From NCBI GenBank assembly GCA_945865525.1, contig CAMBDY010000002.1, positions 59,188-123,187 of the forward strand: 64,000 nt of DNA, given 5' to 3'. Positions 61,266-64,000 of the stretch are shown piece by piece. The stretch comes from Nitrospira lenta. Lineage in GTDB: Bacteria > Nitrospirota > Nitrospiria > Nitrospirales > Nitrospiraceae. The notes below the pieces were generated by a model. The model saw only the letters and a list, made by a program, of their open reading frames with translations. It was not told where the DNA came from and did no database searches. The translations under genes and the position numbers were made by a program. How positions within the stretch are numbered: the first letter of the stretch is position 1; each line of letters starts with the position of its first letter.

Positions 61266-61703
61266 ATGGCTACACCATCGAGCATGCAACCGCCGATTCG
61301 CCGCTACCATTATTCGCGTTTCTTGATTCTTGCCCTTCTCCTATTCCCCCTTCTCTCGTTACCTGTCTCTGCCCGCGCAACCGGGCTCTTAGAAATCACC
61401 GAGCTCCTCTCCCATCCGGAGCAATACGACCGTCAGGAAGTAACCGTGACAGGCCAAGTCACCAACCTCCAACTCGCAACAAACCGGCAAGGCCAGCCCG
61501 CCTATGGGTTTTTATTGAAAGATTCAGCCGGAACGCTGAAAGTCATTAGCCTCGGACAAGTCGAAGTCCGGGAAGGCGATCAGGTGATCGTGGAAGGCAT
61601 CTTCGCGCGGCTTCGCCAGGCAGGACGGACGATCATCTACAACGAAATCAAGGCCCTCTCAATCAAGTCTCTGAGCCGGCTCAACCCGGACTTAGTCGGG
61701 TAA
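61266..61703 (+). CDS. Secreted OB-fold protein
   Basis: This 145-residue protein has a basic start and a signal peptide (hydrophobic 20-36, cleavage near ARA-TG), then an OB-fold of the tRNA_anti/YdeI type: SHPEQYDRQEVTVTGQVTNL, GFLLKDSAGTLKVISLG, GDQVIVEGIFARLRQAGRT. Periplasmic OB-folds of this kind bind nucleic acids, sugars or proteins; the ligand is unknown. Confidence 0.78.
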   Translation: MATPSSMQPPIRRYHYSRFLILALLLFPLLSLPVSARATGLLEITELLSHPEQYDRQEVTVTGQVTNLQLATNRQGQPAYGFLLKDSAGTLKVISLGQVEVREGDQVIVEGIFARLRQAGRTIIYNEIKALSIKSLSRLNPDLVG

Positions 61704-61827
61704 CCTCTCCGCATTACCATCGTTCGTGAAGCGTCGCACCCCACGCCTCCACGCAAGATCATGGCGCATTCTTTCTACCTTCTCTTCTACCGACGCACGA
61801 GAAAATACCCTTACGGAAGGGGCTTCT

Positions 61828-62700
61828 TCAACGCCGGCGGGGAAACTTCAAAAACCAGCGAAGTAGCACATCTTGCATGCGATGCGGCAGAAGCAGCGCC
61901 AGGAGCGCACGGAACTTAGCATCGGAGCCGACCAGGTAATGGGTCCTAGGGCGCCGGGCCGTCAAGGCATGCTCTACCGCCCTGGCCACGGCATCAACGG
62001 AAATCGCGCGGCGCGCGGCCTCGTCAATCGCCCGGCGCACGCAGGCGAAATGCTCGGCATAAAGTGGCAAGGCGTCATGCGTTGTTGAAGCCTGAAGCAA
62101 ATCAGCGGCCTTAATCGATTTCTCCCAAATTGGCGTGGCAATTGCGCCTGGCTCCACGATCGACACCTCAATCCCCCAGCCATCCAGTTCCAGACGTAGC
62201 GCTGTCGTCATCGCCTCCAGCGCGAACTTGGACATCGAATAGGGCCCCAGAAACGGCACGGTCACCCGTCCCGCAATCGACCCCATATTCACGATACGCC
62301 CTCTCCTCACGCGTAAGAGGGGCAAGAAGGCCTGCGTGACCGCAAGCGCTCCGATCACGTTCACGCCAAATTGCTTCCTGAGCTCAGCAATCGGCAAGAC
62401 TTCCAAAGGACCGGCGACGACAATGCCGGCATTATTCACGAGCCCGGCAATGCCCTCGCCTCCTACGGCCTCATGGACCTGAGCAGCAGCCTGCGCGATC
62501 GAGACCGCATCCGTCACATCCAACAGCACGGGCAGCAACCGCTGGCTCCCCCGGACCCTGAGCGGTGCGCCGTCCTCGTGCCGGCGCACCCCAGCAAATA
62601 CCCGGAACCCCAACGCATCAAGATGCAGTGCACAGGCAGCTCCGATCCCGGTTGATGCCCCAGTAATGACCACGCTCTGCATCGGTAAAACAAGCGCCAC
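61828..62700 (-). CDS. Short-chain dehydrogenase/reductase (SDR)
   Basis: This protein of up to 290 residues has a classical SDR Rossmann loop (VVITGASTGIGAACALHLDAL), LVNNAGI and the catalytic YSMSKFALE (Tyr and Lys), with the serine in NMGSIAGRV. It uses NAD(P)H on a small alcohol or ketone. The frame starts at GTG 62700; an ATG at 62682 is an alternative. Similarity in length and layout is to 11-beta-HSD-like or DltE-like SDRs. The substrate is not deducible. Confidence 0.88.
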   Translation of the reverse strand: MALVLPMQSVVITGASTGIGAACALHLDALGFRVFAGVRRHEDGAPLRVRGSQRLLPVLLDVTDAVSIAQAAAQVHEAVGGEGIAGLVNNAGIVVAGPLEVLPIAELRKQFGVNVIGALAVTQAFLPLLRVRRGRIVNMGSIAGRVTVPFLGPYSMSKFALEAMTTALRLELDGWGIEVSIVEPGAIATPIWEKSIKAADLLQASTTHDALPLYAEHFACVRRAIDEAARRAISVDAVARAVEHALTARRPRTHYLVGSDAKFRALLALLLPHRMQDVLLRWFLKFPRRR

Positions 62701-62957
62701 TCACACCTCAATTCAGACAGTCATGACCGCAATTTAGAACATAAAATACAAATGATTTTTATCAATTAGTTGTACGGAAAACCTCTACGTAAAACAAACA
62801 TTTTTCAAGTATCAATATGACAAGAGAAACGATGGCAAAAAATGTGACGCTATTGATCTTGGCGATAACGCCTGCGGGTGCCGTGAGGACGCGAGCGCTC
62901 CACCGTGGCACTGAATATCGCCGGTCTGCGTCAAAAATATCTGACCTCAAATTGCAT

Positions 62958-63584
62958 CTACCCCTCCGACTCCCCGATTGCCTGCGTCACACGAGGCGCA
63001 TCAAGCCCTTCCGACCTCGCCAGCAAACCAACAACCATAAACCGCTGGTCGATTGCCCCAAGCAGATGCCGTCGAAGCTCATCACGGAACGGGGCAAGAC
63101 TCTCGTCTTCCAGATACCGATCGACGGTTCTAGGCAACCGCCGCCGCCAAGCCTGCGCCGTCTGTCGCGCGCCATCTGCAGCAGACCCTCCGCGAACTAG
63201 GATGGCGCGAACTTCATCTTCAAAGAACCCCACATGCCCTTCTTCATCTTCCAAAATCGAGCGCAAATCTGAACGTACACCAATTAACAGCCTGGCGAAC
63301 TCCAAACCCAACATCTCGTATCCATAGAGATGCACGGCCAAGGCCCACCACTGGGTAGGCACACGTGGCAACGTCGTCTTGCCATGCGAACGGACTCCTA
63401 GCAGCTGTTCAAACTGCTTGAGGTGCTGCGCCTCTTCCTGCTCATGCCGACGTAAAAACTGCAGCACCCCGGACGGCACATCCTGCGCTTGCGCAGAGCG
63501 CACCGCCCACAAGGCCATTGCCTCCGCCTTAAGGAATCGTTCGAGGAGGGCTCGTTCACAAGTAGAGGGAAGCGGATGGATCAT
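62958..63584 (-). CDS. Ferritin-like (diiron) four-helix protein
   Basis: This 208-residue protein has four long helices with carboxylate/histidine ligands in the ferritin-like pattern: LKAEAMALWAV, HEQEEAQHLKQFE, YGYEMLGLEFARLL and ILEDEEGHVGFFEDE. These glutamates and histidines (ExxH twice) would bind two metal ions. Similar proteins act as oxidases or iron handlers. A basic C-terminal region of about 60 residues follows. No signal peptide. The exact function is unknown. Confidence 0.75.
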   Translation of the reverse strand: MIHPLPSTCERALLERFLKAEAMALWAVRSAQAQDVPSGVLQFLRRHEQEEAQHLKQFEQLLGVRSHGKTTLPRVPTQWWALAVHLYGYEMLGLEFARLLIGVRSDLRSILEDEEGHVGFFEDEVRAILVRGGSAADGARQTAQAWRRRLPRTVDRYLEDESLAPFRDELRRHLLGAIDQRFMVVGLLARSEGLDAPRVTQAIGESEG

Positions 63585-63871
63585 GGCCCTAGTCTACCAG
63601 AGCCATGGAGTGGGGCGCTAACCTGCACACCAAGGGCATCTCCGACTTCAACACGATGCAGCATAAAAGGAAGCGATGCGCACAACGTGCGCTGTGGTAG
63701 CGGTAGCCCAGAAGACATATTAGCTTGGCCAGAAAATTCGTGGTCCATTGCGAGCGACGCACGCTGACCCCAAGCGCGCGATTGTGAAAACATACGCTTG
63801 CCCACGCGCTAAGATAAGTGCTTTCATGTGCCTGCGGCACCATCTGCCCACGAAAAGGAGGCGTAGGATCT

Positions 63872-64000
63872 ATGCAAAATCTGAGGAAGTATCTGGTCTT
63901 GGCGGTGATTAGTCTCGTATCTGTAGGAGATGCGCTGGCAATTGAAGAGCCCGCTTTTCACCTTATCGCGCAATTCAACGACATTGAGATTCGTCAATAT
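63872..64000 (+). CDS. SOUL heme-binding family protein (start only)
   Basis: The first 43 residues are present before the window ends. A signal peptide (cleavage near ALA-IE) is followed by EEPAFHLIAQFNDIEIRQY, the characteristic start of SOUL/HEBP domains (EEP...FGDIEIRQYP). AAGGAGG lies upstream of the ATG. SOUL proteins bind heme or related tetrapyrroles; the C-terminal part cannot be seen. Confidence 0.8.
   Translation, partial: MQNLRKYLVLAVISLVSVGDALAIEEPAFHLIAQFNDIEIRQY

Noticed and set aside
1..64000. CRISPR array or transposable element
   Set aside because: No regularly spaced direct repeats, transposase or integrase motifs were recognised on reading the window.

Overview
The window reads as chromosomal DNA of a Gram-negative, moderately GC-rich bacterium. 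The best guess is Nitrospira or a close relative in the Nitrospirota. This is inferred from a NarK-type nitrate/nitrite transporter, a chlorite-dismutase/HemQ-family protein, an RND efflux operon and a sulfur-carrier-protein cluster, not from a marker gene search. No CRISPR array, prophage, transposase or rRNA operon was seen. Two tRNA genes (Arg-ACG, Ser-CGA) are present.

Layout. 1-5.8 kb: a sulfur-transfer cluster with two ubiquitin-like sulfur carriers, two E1-like adenylyltransferases, a cysteine synthase, a threonine synthase-like enzyme, a NIL-domain protein and a JAMM protease. 5.9-9.3 kb: small secreted or zinc-motif proteins, an ABC exporter and peptide deformylase. 9.4-15.9 kb: a minus-strand outer-membrane/adaptor/pump RND heavy-metal efflux operon ending in a HEAT-repeat protein, with a palindrome over its promoter. 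16.2-20.8 kb: small genes, then a Ski2-like helicase whose C-terminal half is encoded upstream of its N-terminal half, then tRNA-Arg. 20.8-27.7 kb: an orphan protein, a two-domain SagB-like oxidoreductase, TPR proteins, an internally duplicated probable outer-membrane protein, tRNA adenosine deaminase and an Sfp-type phosphopantetheinyl transferase. 27.9-36.2 kb: tRNA-Ser, NarK, a DUF2779 nuclease, a MATE exporter, a ketopantoate reductase fused to a sulfite-oxidase-like domain, a sirtuin, a HAD hydrolase and a tiny basic protein.

36.4-46.3 kb is a plus-strand housekeeping run: valS, nadC, birA, coaX, grpE, dnaK, dnaJ, rsmE. 46.3-57.9 kb is mostly minus strand: YCF48-like and IPT/TIG secreted proteins, ridA-like, deoC, mltG, ruvX, alaS, recX, recA and cinA. 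58-64 kb holds a secreted hypothetical, the Cld/HemQ-family protein, three genes of unknown or OB-fold type, an SDR, a ferritin-like protein and the start of a SOUL-family protein cut by the window edge.

How genes work together. The first 5.8 kb probably makes cysteine, and perhaps homocysteine, from protein thiocarboxylates rather than free sulfide. coaX and the ketopantoate reductase-like protein relate to CoA, and the Sfp-type enzyme consumes CoA to prime carrier proteins. GrpE-DnaK-DnaJ is one chaperone system. recA and recX are adjacent with attenuator-like hairpins between them. The most unusual items are the dual sulfur-carrier cluster, the permuted split helicase, the ketopantoate reductase/sulfite-oxidase-like fusion and the repeated vicinal-cysteine motif in the IPT protein.
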